From Leucaena leucocephala (Eukaryota; Streptophyta; Magnoliopsida; Fabales; Fabaceae): DNA of 64,000 nucleotides. Location: assembly GCA_037074615.1 (NCBI GenBank), contig CM073518.1:8928001-8992000 (forward strand), in the 5' to 3' direction. The position numbers and the translations under genes are program-made. The first letter of the stretch is position 1. Each line of letters opens with the position of its first letter. Below, piece after piece: positions 44,426 to 57,369 of the stretch. The notes beneath the pieces were generated by a model that saw only the letters and a program-made list of their open reading frames with translations, did no database searches and was not told the DNA's origin.

Positions 44426-45497
44426 CTCCCTCCAACCAGATTAAAATACAAGTAACTTTTGATAACTTTACTAAAATAAAAAAAAATTAACTCATTAATC
44501 TGTTTTAAATTGAAAAAAAAATCTAATTTTATTTATATTAATAAAGTTTTGAACAAGAAAAAAATATGAGAAGGCTTGTTTAAATATTAATTAAAGGATA
44601 AATTTGATAAATACTCATCAATTACCTTTTTTAAAATAATGTATATATTATGAATAAAAAATTCTTCTAAAAGTTCTCCCTCCACTCCACTCTATAAGAT
44701 ATTTTTAAAACAATTAAAAGTATTAAATTTATCATAAAACTTAAATAATTTTTAATATTATCATATTAACTATAATAAACTCTAATATCATTTTAATTTT
44801 TACTTTCTCACAATCCCTACTGAATATGAGTATATATGAGAAAATATTTAGGTTAAAATACATAAAAAATTCTTTAAATTTGAGTCAGTTACACATCGCC
44901 TACCTAACATTTAAAAAATTAAATTAAAAATATTAATATTTGATATTTTGACTATCAACCCCTACCATTAAAATTACTATTAAAGTTAACAGCTTTTATC
45001 ATGTCATATTTTAATTATACATTATGTGATTTAAAAACTAACACTTAACACTCTACATGTAATTTTAATTATGTTTAAATACTTAAAATAAAATATTTAT
45101 TTGACTATGTCTTCTTTAAATAAAAAATATAAACTACTAAAATAATTTAAAATATTTATTTGATCATATCATTTTAAAATAAAAAAGTATAAAATATTTA
45201 AAATTACATATCAAATACTAAGTGTTAGTTTTAAATGACATGATATATACTTAAAAAATATAAAGATTATGATATGGTAAAAATTGTTAACTTTAATGAT
45301 AATTTTAATGGCAATGGGTTGATAATTAAAATATGAAGTATTATAATCTTTAATTTAAAATTTTAAAAGTTAGAGAGGTGATATATAATTGATTTAAAAT
45401 GCAGATGAGTTTTACTATTTTAGCCAAATATGTATATAAAACTTCTTAATAGATTAGATAGAAGATTTCTTACAAAATGAACGGGAGGAAGAGGGAG
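44426..45497. mobile_element. Stowaway-like MITE, unit copy 2
   Basis: This is the same element as 40145-41218, with CTCCCTCCAACCAGATTAAA at the left and AGAGGGAG at the right. It contains the second copy of the nested Mutator-like MITE. Confidence 0.6.
44851..45425. mobile_element. Mutator-like MITE with long inverted ends, copy 2
   Basis: It corresponds to 40571-41146, with the same ends and the same 9-bp flanks AAATATTTA and AAATATGTA, showing that it was present before the unit was duplicated. Confidence 0.78.
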
Positions 45498-45747
45498 TGA
45501 TTTATATTTTAGAACAAATGAAGTATAGATATAGGGATCTAATTAATGTAGTATACAGGGGATCTGATTAATTAATGAAGTCAACTGTTCCTAAGAATGG
45601 GCTTTGTCATATACATCTTGAATCTGACATCTGAAACAATATTGGTCATGGAAAAGAGTGGCTAGGTGCAGCTAACAAGAATTTTGCCGAATGGCCTCAA
45701 CAAACCATATTAATTGTCATTAAAACTTGAAAATACAGTTAATGAAA

Positions 45748-46163
45748 GGGAAAATGATAAAAAAATATCATTTAAAATTTAAAAGGATAAAAAGGGCCCA
45801 TAAATTTAGAAAAAGATAGATTGGGCAGGAGGCCCAATCTATCATTTAGAAATTACTGTGCACAATTGCAAATATCATTGGCAGAGTTGCAAATAAAAAA
45901 CGAAATTGTACATTTTACAACTCTGCAATGGTATTTACAACTCTTGTAATGGTATTTGCAACTTTTTCAATGGTATTTAGAACTCTGCTAGTTGTACTTG
46001 AATTCCTATAATGGTATTTACAACTCCCATAATAGTATTTGCAACTGTGCACAGTAATTTGAAAATGACAGATTGGGCCTCCTGCCCGATCTATCTTTTT
46101 TTCAAATTGATGGGCCCTTTTTATCCTTTTAAATTTCAAATGGTCATTTTTTAATATTTTCCC
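45748..46163. mobile_element. Mutator-like foldback MITE, copy 2
   Basis: It corresponds to 41469-41905 with the same TTAATGAAA flanks. It is about 21 bases shorter because one AATGGTATTTACAACTCT-type unit is missing from the central array. Confidence 0.85.
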
Positions 46164-46287
46164 TTAATGAAATAACACCCAGTATTAAATATACATCACC
46201 TTCTATAATAAACTTATAGTCATATATGCATAAGATTTTTGAAGTATTTAATATATTTTTGACAAAAATTATATTGAAAAGCCACAT

Positions 46288-47421
46288 GAAATAGGGAAAT
46301 TATAAATTAGATTGGTAAATTCAACAAATCCCTAATTAGGCTATGGACTGAATTTGAGAGTTGTGAATTATCACATTGCCACTCATTTTTTTTATGTCAC
46401 CTTTTTGTTTATTGCAAAGCCATCTCTACTGGCGATTGACTATTGCCCCCATCAACAGTCAGAGCTCGAGGGACAATGATGGCCGAAGTTACGAGGACAA
46501 TGACAACTTAATTTATTACAAAAGTTTTGTGTTTATAGATAACGTGGATTTGTGAATTGCTAAATTGAACTTGTTAATTTCTTTGACAAGATAGGTTTAG
46601 AAATTAAAAGATTCAATTTAGTAATTCACAAGTCTCCATTAATTATTTATAATTAATTTTTTGTAATAAAGTTATACTATTCAATAGATATATATTGTTA
46701 TTCAAAAATAAGTTGTTTAAAAATTAATAAGTTCAATTTAGTATTTTACAGGTTCTCATTAGTTATTTATAATAAAAATTTTGCAATAAAGTTATCACCG
46801 GAGCTCCAGTCGATGTTGTCGGTGGCAATTTAATTACAAAAGTTTGTTGTGAATTGCTAAATTAAACTTACTAATTGCTAAACTTGTCTTATGATTGAAT
46901 AATAAAAGTTTAATTTATTGAAGAGTGCAACTTTATTGCAAAAATTTTGTTGTGAATAACTAACGAGGACTTGCAAAATGTTTAATTGAACTTGCTAATT
47001 TATAAGCCTATCTTGTGATTAAATAACAATACATGTTTATTAGAGAGTGTAATTTTATCACAAATTTTTTTGTTGTGAATAGCTAATGGGTACTTGCATG
47101 TGAATGGCTAAATTAAACTTGTTACTTTTAAGCATGTGTTATTGTAGAAATTAGTAAGTTCAATTTAACAATTCATACGTACCCATAATTAGCTATTCAC
47201 AACAAAACCTTTATAATAAAGTTGCCACCATTGCAAGAGTTTTAGCCAACGTTGATGGAGCTTCAGCCTCCATCACCGACAAAGGTGACTTTGAAAAAAA
47301 AAAAAAAAGAGTTGGCTTTAAAAAAAGTCAGGGCCAATGTGTTAAAATACCCAATATTTACAAATTTCAAATTGGGTCCATGATCTAATTAGGGATTTGT
47401 TGAATTTGGCTACCTAATTTA
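46288..47421. mobile_element. Foldback element with internal repeats, copy 2, right end cut
   Basis: It corresponds to 42030-43164 and has the same truncation at CCTAATTTA, where the unit junction lies. Confidence 0.62.
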
Positions 47422-48682
47422 AGCTTTTTAGGCTTAAAAATTTCGATATTACACTCTCCACCTCTATTTTCTCTCTCTTTTATCTGTAACTTTCCTCTAT
47501 TCTAAGCACTTGAACCACAGGAAAGTTCAGTCTTCATCTTCATTTTCTCTTTCTACATTCACTATGACGGCTGCTGTTGAAGTCTTTACAGCAATGAAAA
47601 GCTAGAATTACTGTGCTCTCTTGAAGATAATGCTGAACCAGAATCCTTGATATGAACAGGAAGTTCATTGTGTTTTTAATTCAAATTTAATTGTGTCGAA
47701 TTGATGTAGTTAATTCTATAATTACTGATGCAATTAGAGTTAGTAGATGATTAATGATTAGGGAATCGAGTTAGATTTCCTATTTCTACATAATTGATGC
47801 TTTAATTGATTCTCATCCTTGAACTAGTTGAATATAGTTGTGGTTAATTAAAGTAATTCTATAATAAATTACAGTTGTATCTGTTTAATTCATCTTCTTC
47901 TATCTCTTGAGTTGAATAATTCATAATTCTCTATTTAATGTCAGCGTGTTATAACTTTGATTGAGATTTAACTGGCGAGTTGTTGGTTAATATATTCTAA
48001 TTCAACTAATTAACTCCTCAGACTCTGTGGATAATGAAGGTAAGGTAATCTATAAGGGAACACATTTATTATTGATTCATATCATCAACATTAACACTTA
48101 AAACCAAAAACAGTAGCATAGAATTTATATTTAAATTTAGTTCAAACATCTTATCTCACAATTCATCTGATTATTTTGTTAATTTGTGGTTCATTAGATT
48201 AATTAGGTATTTTAACATGTATTTAAGTTCTTTATGAATCAATCTAAATTAGCTTCACTTTAATATTAGTTAGCTTAATTTTATTTAATAGTTAAAACAA
48301 TTAGCAATGCTTCAAGGCATTAAAATGACAATTATCAATGCTTCAAGACACTAAGGTATTTTTGCAATTGATAATGGTTGGACAAATACAGCGACTATTT
48401 CTTAAAACAACTATTCAAATAGATATTTTTGTTTTATTCTTTTTAAAACTTATTTTTATTACATTGAAATAAGGTGCAACTTATATAGGATAGCATTATA
48501 GCATTTAGTTATCCAACTCGGGTAGGTGTGTTTGGCGGTGGTTTCATTTGGCGTGCAAATCGATCATTACTCCTCTGCACTAAGCTGCTGCGCTATAAAT
48601 TTGCCTGCAAGACGATCAGAATTTATTTTTTATTTTTTGGTTTTATTACTTTTAAGTCTATTTACGTACTTCTTTCTATATA

Positions 48683-49754
48683 CTCCCTCCAACCAGATTA
48701 AAATACAAGTAACTTTTGATAACTTTACTAAAATAAAAAAAAATTAACTCATTAATCTGTTTTAAATTGAAAAAAAAATCTAATTTTATTTATATTAATA
48801 AAGTTTTGAACAAGAAAAAAATATGAGAAGGCTTGTTTAAATATTAATTAAAGGATAAATTTGATAAATACTCATCAATTACCTTTTTTAAAATAATGTA
48901 TATATTATGAATAAAAAATTCTTCTAAAAGTTCTCCCTCCACTCCACTCTATAAGATATTTTTAAAACAATTAAAAGTATTAAATTTATCATAAAACTTA
49001 AATAATTTTTAATATTATCATATTAACTATAATAAACTCTAATATCATTTTAATTTTTACTTTCTCACAATCCCTACTGAATATGAGTATATATGAGAAA
49101 ATATTTAGGTTAAAATACATAAAAAATTCTTTAAATTTGAGTCAGTTACACATCGCCTACCTAACATTTAAAAAATTAAATTAAAAATATTAATATTTGA
49201 TATTTTGACTATCAACCCCTACCATTAAAATTACTATTAAAGTTAACAGCTTTTATCATGTCATATTTTAATTATACATTATGTGATTTAAAAACTAACA
49301 CTTAACACTCTACATGTAATTTTAATTATGTTTAAATACTTAAAATAAAATATTTATTTGACTATGTCTTCTTTAAATAAAAAATATAAACTACTAAAAT
49401 AATTTAAAATATTTATTTGATCATATCATTTTAAAATAAAAAAGTATAAAATATTTAAAATTACATATCAAATACTAAGTGTTAGTTTTAAATGACATGA
49501 TATATACTTAAAAAATATAAAGATTATGATATGGTAAAAATTGTTAACTTTAATGATAATTTTAATGGCAATGGGTTGATAATTAAAATATGAAGTATTA
49601 TAATCTTTAATTTAAAATTTTAAAAGTTAGAGAGGTGATATATAATTGATTTAAAATGCAGATGAGTTTTACTATTTTAGCCAAATATGTATATAAAACT
49701 TCTTAATAGATTAGATAGAAGATTTCTTACAAAATGAACGGGAGGAAGAGGGAG
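48683..49754. mobile_element. Stowaway-like MITE, unit copy 3
   Basis: This is the third copy of the element at 40145-41218, with the same ends. Confidence 0.6.
49108..49682. mobile_element. Mutator-like MITE with long inverted ends, copy 3
   Basis: This is the third copy of the element at 40571-41146, with the same 9-bp flanks. Confidence 0.78.
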
Positions 49755-50004
49755 TGATTTATATTTTAGAACAAATGAAGTATAGATATAGGGATCTAAT
49801 TAATGTAGTATACAGGGGATCTGATTAATTAATGAAGTCAACTGTTCCTAAGAATGGGCTTTGTCATATACATCTTGAATCTGACATCTGAAACAATATT
49901 GGTCATGGAAAAGAGTGGCTAGGTGCAGCTAACAAGAATTTTGCCGAATGGCCGCAACAAACCATATTAATTGTCATTAAAACTTGAAAATACAGTTAAT
50001 GAAA

Positions 50005-50420
50005 GGGAAAATGATAAAAAAATATCATTTAAAATTTAAAAGGATAAAAAGGGCCCATAAATTTAGAAAAAGATAGATTGGGCAGGAGGCCCAATCTGTC
50101 ATTTAGAAATTACTGTGCACAATTACAAATATCATTGGCAGAGTTGCAAATAAAAAACGAAATTGTACATTTTACAACTCTGCAATGGTATTTACAACTC
50201 TTGTAATGGTATTTGCAACTTTTTCAATGGTATTTAGAACTCTGCTAGTTGTACTTGAATTCCTATAATGGTATTTACAACTCCCATAATAGTATTTGCA
50301 ACTGTGCACAGTAATTTGAAAATGACAGATTGGGCCTCCTGCCCAATCTATCTTTTTTTCAAATTGATGGGCCCTTTTTATCCTTTTAAATTTCAAATGG
50401 TCATTTTTTAATATTTTCCC
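50005..50420. mobile_element. Mutator-like foldback MITE, copy 3
   Basis: This is the third copy of the element at 41469-41905, of the shorter form shared with copy 2. Confidence 0.85.
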
Positions 50421-50544
50421 TTAATGAAATAACACCCAGTATTAAATATACATCACCTTCTATAATAAACTTATAGTCATATATGCATAAGATTTTTGAA
50501 GTATTTAATATATTTTTGACAAAAATTATATTGAAAAGCCACAT

Positions 50545-51690
50545 GAAATAGGGAAATTATAAATTAGATTGGTAAATTCAACAAATCCCTAATTAGGCTA
50601 TGGACTGAATTTGAGAGTTGTGAATTATCACATTGCCACTCATTTTTTTTATGTCACCTTTTTGTTTATTGCAAAGCCATCTCTACTGGCGATTGACTAT
50701 TGCCCCCATCAACAGTCAGAACTCGAGGGACAATGATGGCCGAAGTTACGAGGACAATGACAACTTAATTTATTACAAAAGTTTTGTGTTTATAGATAAC
50801 GTGGATTTGTGAATTGCTAAATTGAACTTGTTAATTTCTTTGACAAGATAGGTTTAGAAATTAAAAGATTCAATTTAGTAATTCACAAGTCTCCATTAAT
50901 TATTTATAATTAATTTTTTGTAATAAAGTTATACTATTCAATAGATATATATTGTTATTCAAAAATAAGTTGTTTAAAAATTAATAAGTTCAATTTAGTA
51001 TTTTACAAGTTCTCATTAGTTATTTATAATAAAAATTTTGCAATAAAGTTATCACCGGAGCTCCAGTCGATGTTGTCGGTGGCAATTTAATTACAAAAGT
51101 TTGTTGTGAATTGCTAAATTAAACTTACTAATTGCTAAACTTGTCTTATGATTGAATAATAAAAGTTTAATTTATTGAAGAGTGCAATTTTATTGCAAAA
51201 GTTTTGTTGTGAATAACTAACGAGGACTTGCAAAATGTTTAATTGAACTTGCTAATTTATAAGCCTATCTTGTGATTAAATAACAATACATGTTTATTAG
51301 AGAGTGTAATTTTATCACAAATTTTTTTGTTGTGAATAGCTAATGGGTACTTGCATGTGAATGGCTAAATTAAAATTGTTACTTTTAAGCATGTGTTATT
51401 GTAGAAATTAGTAAGTTCAATTTAACAATTCATACGTACCCATAATTAGCTATTCACAACAAAACCTTTATAATAAAGTTGCCACCATTGCAAGAGTTTT
51501 AGCCAACGTTGATGGAGCTTCAGCCTCCATCACCGACAAAGGTGACTTTGAAAAAAGAAAAAAAGAGTTGGCTTTAAAAAAAGTCAGGGCCAATGTGTTA
51601 AAATACCCAATATTTACAAATTTCAAATTGGGTCCATGATCTAATTAGGGATTTGTTGAATTTGGCAACCTAATTTAGGATTTCTCTATT
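50545..51690. mobile_element. Foldback element with internal repeats, copy 3, right end present
   Basis: The right terminus CCTAATTTAGGATTTCTCTA, with TTTTATC after it, is inverted relative to the left (ATGAAATAGGGAAATTATAA). Inverted homology therefore continues beyond the point where copies 1 and 2 are cut. This places the duplication breakpoint inside the element's right inverted end. No clear target duplication is seen. Confidence 0.62.
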
Positions 51691-54071
51691 TTATCTTACT
51701 TTAAATTAAATGGGATTTATCCTAATTTATTTTTTTAATTTTTTATCAAATACCAAAAGTATATACTCACGCACCCAGCCACACACATCCGGCTGGTTCA
51801 GACCTATAACCTCCTCAGTCCTCACTTGGAGATGGATTTGCGTACTTATGTCTATGTCATGTTGGCAAAATATCCTTGTTTAAAGAGTATAGAAAGAATA
51901 CTTAATTTTTCAACTGTTAGGGATAAAGATAGACAAACTTCTTCAATTTTAAAACTAATTTAATGAGACAACTTTAACTTTGTTTGATTTGGATGAGATA
52001 GATAAAAATGACTTATATGTAGCATTAAAGAATATTTCTTTAGTTATTAAATTTTTAGATAAATTATATTCAATAGATTTTTCACTAGATGTTGAAAAAG
52101 TTAGAATGTTGATACTATTATTTTTGGTTATAATTATAAAATTTTAATGCCTAATTTATTAACATTAGGTTATTTACCCCTCCCCATACTGATAGAAAGA
52201 GAGAGAGAGTAAAAATTTTATTTTAGTCAATTTATTATTTTCCAACACAAGTATGGGGAAGATAAATAAATTATGAGAGTACAAAAAGTTAAAGGAAGTA
52301 GTGATAAAAGATAAAAGATAAACTTATAACTAACTCTTATAAATAAAATTGTAGAAGTTGTAATAAAAAATTGTAAGTTATTACTTTCTTTAAATATATA
52401 TTTGCAACAGTTATATGTATGTATATGCGTGTGTGCGCCGATGTATGTTGAAGTAGTAATCTTTGAAAATAAAGTCTGTAACAATTTGATCCCCACAAAA
52501 TTAACATGGGTTACAGAGTTTAACAACCTTAATTTGTTAGGAAGATGGATAGAATACCTAAAATATTAACACAAAATTGTGCATTAATCAGGGTCCCTAA
52601 TTATAAAGCACACTTTACCTACTCACATGTGCAAAAAGAAAAGTTCAACTGATGTCTTAAATTTTTTTCTTCTTTCCAATTTTAGCCTCAAGTAAACGTC
52701 ATCCTTTAAGCAGTGGCCCAAGTCATTTTAATAATGTATTAGTGATATTACATGAAAAATTTTCCGTTACTCCTGAAACTATTGAAAGTGATATATAATT
52801 AGGGACACCAAAACCCTAAAAATTATGCCATATAATTAGGGACGGACAGAATACTTAAATACATAGTTGTTGTCTTAGATATTCTTTGCAATCATTTTTA
52901 TATGGGCCCATCATCCCAATCACAAATATTCAGAAATTTTGTTAACATTAATTAATTAACTTTATTAACAATGTCTTACATTCGATGTTTTTTGGGAAAA
53001 TTATGTTGAAAGAACAAGATACAGGAATATTTAGCTTAAAATCCCTTAAAAATTGAAATTATTTTGAAGGACCAAATTAATAAAAACATATTCATAATGA
53101 CTTATACCCCCCATTATTAATTGTTAATTGTTTTTCTTATCTTTTCTCTCAAATCAGTTATTTACATGTCGATGTTTGGGAAATACCAGTAACTTGCTTT
53201 CCCCACCACTTTCTCATAAAAATAGGAAAATAAACTGTTGATTTATCGATACCATGATATTTTTACTGTTTCCTATCAGATTCGGCATATGCGCAATGCA
53301 CAAAAATCAATTCGGGTTTGGCACTGACAGCCAGTCAGCCACACTGCTTTACACAGGAACCCGCGCAATTAATGTTAAGATTCAAACTAAAATATTTTTT
53401 TTAATATAAAAATTAATTGATTATTTTAAATAGAATAATAAAATTAAATATATATCATTTAATTATAAATAATATAAGAGTTATTCGATTAATTTAAGTA
53501 GATTATGGAGTATATAATATAAATTTATCTTAAAAATTTAAATTTAATCATAATTAACTAATTTATTTAATTTCTTAAATTTATTAAAAAATAATATCTA
53601 ACTCTTATATTAAAAAACGAATAGAATATAAAATAATAATTCGGATTAGAATTCAGGGGATCTCATCGACATGGACTAAAAATTGTAATTAGATCCGTGA
53701 ATGGACTATTTTTTATGCAATCCCAATGAGAAATGAAAAAAAAATACTAAGAAAGATTCATATGGCATGAACTAAAAAATTCAAGGAGTGCTGGAGGATT
53801 CGCTTTTGCGAGTGATCTCTGTCGCTTTCTTGAGGAATTTCTAGAGTCATATGGCTATGGTTTCCAATCTTGTTAATTCAAATGTTTCTTTGGCTTGCAA
53901 TTAGATTTGGAGCCTTTCTGCCAGTTTTTAGGTTTGAGAGGCTTACTTCACATGAAATGAGAGAAGAAGAATGAGAAGCATTAAGGGCAATTTAGTATTT
54001 TTTTTTATGTTTTAACATTTGACCCTTCTAAATAATTACAATTTTTATGATCTTTTTTAATAAATATCATT
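51691..54071. other. AT-rich DNA without recognised gene
   Basis: No frame with a recognisable domain is seen. Two short, less AT-rich islands stand out: 51,765-51,860 (CACGCACCCAGCCACACACA and CAGTCCTCACTTGGAGATGG) and 53,280-53,370 (CACTGACAGCCAGTCAGCCA). GA microsatellite lies at about 52,197-52,210. Positions 53,390-53,640 are almost pure A/T. No tRNA structure or promoter can be supported. Confidence 0.5.
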
Positions 54072-56603
54072 TGTAACGTCTTTATTTTATCTTTCATATA
54101 TGCATATTCGAAAGTTTATTGAACCACATTAAGACCTCATCAAAGTGAGAAAAATAAATTTTTAAAAATATATCTCTCGGGTATTGTTCATATGACCATT
54201 TTAAATTTCTTACCATAATTTAAAAATTTATAATTAATTCTAAAAAAATTAAAAAGTGATAGTTAAAATTCCTAATTGAAGCTCTTTTAGTCCTCTTTAA
54301 GAGACAAATATAAAAATAAAGTTTTATTAAACCAATCAATATAGTTAATTCATTAAAAATTACTATTCATATAATTATTCTAGAACTTCCAATTTTTAAG
54401 CCTTAATTTTAAAAATTTATATCTTTTAGATCACATATCCAAATAAGACAAATTACCCAATGCTTTTAAATATTGAGATGTTTACTTTAAGATCACCAAA
54501 TTTTATAGATAAACTTATCAATTTACTATGTCAAACTGGAGCTAGAATCTAGCTGCTCCAAGACTCGCGTTTTTGGTTTAATTCCAATTTTCCATATTAT
54601 AAACTCTAACATTGAAAAATCATATTGGATTGTATACTTATCCAAATTAGGTGATCTTGGTGTCCATTTAAAGTTCCTTATCTTAACTTTATGCATGCCA
54701 AGTATCACATTAAAATTCTTCCAGAAACATAGTCAAAACAGAGCTATAATGTCACTACCTTTGTTGGAATTACATGCCATTGTTCAAATTTGTTCATTAC
54801 AATGTGTAGCATCAAAATTACATTACATAGCATTCTCAATGGTCTACATTTAAGCCTTTCCCTTCGGATGATTCAGCACCTATAACATTGTCAAATTTAT
54901 GGAAGGAATGAGATTTCAAAGAAATCTCAATAGCAATAGATAGCACTTTAACATTCATTAAGTTGAATTATCTAATTACATGCATATGATTGGGAGCAAC
55001 ATAATCTCATCATCAAGCATACTCTAACATGCATATTGTCATGACATATAGTGCAAGGAGATGCAACAACCATCATAGCTCATGGCATAGCCCATAGCAT
55101 CATCACATAACAAGTCAACCAAACATCATAACTACAATGCAATTAAACAATCAACATAACAAACTTTAAAGTAGGTTATCCTTGCTACCTCTTGAAGTTT
55201 CCTTGTTCTTTTCCTCTAGTGTGAGAGTTCTCTTTTGGCAAATGTCAATGCCTATACATTGCAAAGCAATGGCATGTCACAATACAATCCATAATCATAA
55301 TTCCAAAGCTTAAGCTCTCTAAGTCCCTTTTTAGTTCACTTTTCGGACTTTTGGTTCCATCTATCTAAAGTTAATTCCCAAGGTTCAATCCTACATATTT
55401 TTTCATATAGAATTCAATTATGGAGTTAGAATTTTAAAATTCCAACTCCTACCCCAAGTCTGGACAGAACCGTGACTTCCATCAAAAATCCAAAAATTCC
55501 ATATTTTATTTTCAATGCTTCCAATGCATGTTTCTCTACTTAACCCCACATAATTTGCTATTTTAAACCCATTATAAGCAAAAAAATCAACTAATTCAAC
55601 TTCCTTCATATGGTTATGTACAGGGGCAACAAGCATTCCAAATATAGAATTTCAAGAATATATTATTTTCGCAAGCTTAAACCACTTAATTCTAGCTTGT
55701 TTCAACTTGTTTAAGCTACTTATAACTTGGAATTATTCTTCCTCTTCCTATTATGAATTTAGTCCAGCACCTCTCCATAACTAAAAATGACATTTCAACC
55801 ACTTAATCCAAACATTAATCTTCCAACTACACAATCTAAAGCTTGGAGGAATATAGGTTTTTGGGCATACCTTGGATCTTCTCTGGTTCACCGAGATGCC
55901 CCCATGAAACCAGAGCACCTTGTTTAGACTCTAGTTACGTCTACACAGCAAAGACACCGAGAGAGGAAAAGAACAAGTTTCAGACGTAGAGGGAGATAAT
56001 CAGAGCAACTACATAATATGCACTTATGCTTCTGTCTCTTTCTCTGTGTTTATGCACACATGCAAAGGGGGGGAATGGGTTACAAATAAACTACCCATCC
56101 CCCTCATTTTGCTCCTGTAAACTGATGGGCAACTCCCATTATTTCTCATATGGGGTATATTACACATATATATACCCTACTCCCTCCCTTATTATGACAA
56201 TGGCCCAAATACCTATTGGGTTTGGGCCTAGTCTACTAAGGTGGATCAACCCACTTTTCAACATCTACCACTCATATTTGGTGGATTAGATGTCATGGGT
56301 CCAATCTCATTTTCTTTCTTCTTTTATACTAGGTGCTTTACCGTGACCGCGTAGGCATGACGTCTCCATTCGGCGTTTGTACTAGAAATCCCTTTTATAG
56401 AGACAAGAATAAAGCAACCCTTTAGTGCAGCTCGAACAAAATATATTATAATGCCTTGAATGACCTAAATTTACCCATATACATTTTTCTTATGGCTAAT
56501 CTAATCCCTCTTAAGTCAGCATATAACTTAGATAGCCTCTACTTATGCATAGTGTCCATACTTATGAAATTAACAAAAATAATTTCATAAGGGACATGTC
56601 ACA
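54072..56603 (-). mobile_element. Old gypsy LTR, family D
   Basis: The segment is about 2.5 kb with ends TGTAACGTCT and GGGACATGTCACA as read on plus. Its left kilobase follows the layout of the family B LTR (GTTCATATGA, TTAATTCTA, ATTACTATTCAT blocks). Minus-strand candidates are TATA-like TATATAT (near 56,160), donors AAG|GTATGCC (55870) and GAG|GTAGCAAG (55188), hairpin TGAGATTTC-AAA-GAAATCTCA (54909-54929) and acceptor GTTATAG (ends 54880). Just inside the right end is a TTATGAAATTA/TAATTTCATAA dyad. No target duplication is seen (TCATT against GATAC), so the borders are tentative. Confidence 0.6.
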
Positions 56604-57369
56604 GATACCAGCATGGATATGTATATTTTGGAAATCTTTCTTTCACCCATATATCATTTTGATATGAATCAACCGCTTTCCTAACATAATACCTTTAGTT
56701 CATATATAATTTGACCATAGGAAATATAATAAAGTAGCCAACGCTAAAACATACCTTCATGATACTGTCAAAGTCAAAGGACATTAATGAAAGGATGGTA
56801 CCTTTTTGAAACTCACATAACAATGAAGCAGGAATTGATTCACTCGCTTTCTATTTGCGGTTCTTTAGCACATGCGATATGAATCATATTCTACAGTGTT
56901 CCTTTTATCCTATAAGAGTGTACGTCATTTTGATTCTATCAATCACACCTTACAAACTTAAATCTAGACACTCATAGTATCTAAACCCAAACTCTTCAAT
57001 TCTATTCACATAATATGACATCAATTTTAAAGAATTTGTTATCTCGCAATAGGTTTCATGAATGTGGGTATCCATAGTTTGATCCATATCCATCTCACAG
57101 ATCTCCTCGACTTACTACACTTTTTAAGCCTAGGCGACATTTACTTTGTTTTTCTCTATCATATCAGCACTTTTGCTGCTTTACTAGTGAACACATGTCT
57201 CATTTTTTAACTCTTCTCTAGCATTAAAGGAGGTTGATCGTGTGAGAAAGCTAAACTTTTCAACCTATATGACATACTAGACATTGTATACTTTCACCCA
57301 AATGTATAAGTAATAATAAATGACATGATATCATTAATGAAAACCAAAATATTACATACAGTCTGCAAT
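56604..57369 (-). other. Region 3' of the copia pol gene
   Basis: No coding frame is present. It should contain the polypurine tract and 3' LTR of the copia element in reverse, but I see no TG…CA pair that repeats beyond 61,384, so the LTR cannot be delimited. Confidence 0.35.

Larger units (their letters stand above)
43165..47421 (+). repeat. Tandem unit, copy 2
   Basis: The 4,257-bp copy starts with AGCTTTTTAGGCTTAAAAAT, TTCGATATTACA and CTCTCCACC. The first 30 bases resemble the terminus of the family C LTR (GGCCTAAAAATTGGGATATTATA) that precedes copy 1. It holds the same MITEs as copy 1 and has the empty site of element B (about 43,300). It is nearly identical to copy 3. Confidence 0.9.
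47422..51677 (+). repeat. Tandem unit, copy 3
   Basis: The 4,256-bp copy is nearly identical to copy 2. After CCTAATTTA at 51677 it continues into unduplicated flank (GGATTTCTCTATTTTATC) rather than into another LTR-end junction, so this is the right border of the array. Confidence 0.9.

Noticed and set aside
45915..46139. Cys/Tyr-rich frame (SCKYYYGSCKYHY), also at 50172-50396
   Set aside because: It is a translation of the tandem AATGGTATTTACAACTCT units of the foldback MITE.
51765..51860. Possible tRNA-derived SINE
   Set aside because: The block has a GGTTCAGACC-like piece, but no A box at proper distance, no tail and no target duplication could be seen.
56601..56612. ACAGATACCAGC next to the right end of LTR D, resembling an inverted primer site
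   Set aside because: For a minus-oriented LTR the primer site would be at the other end; this side should carry a polypurine tract. Treated as chance.
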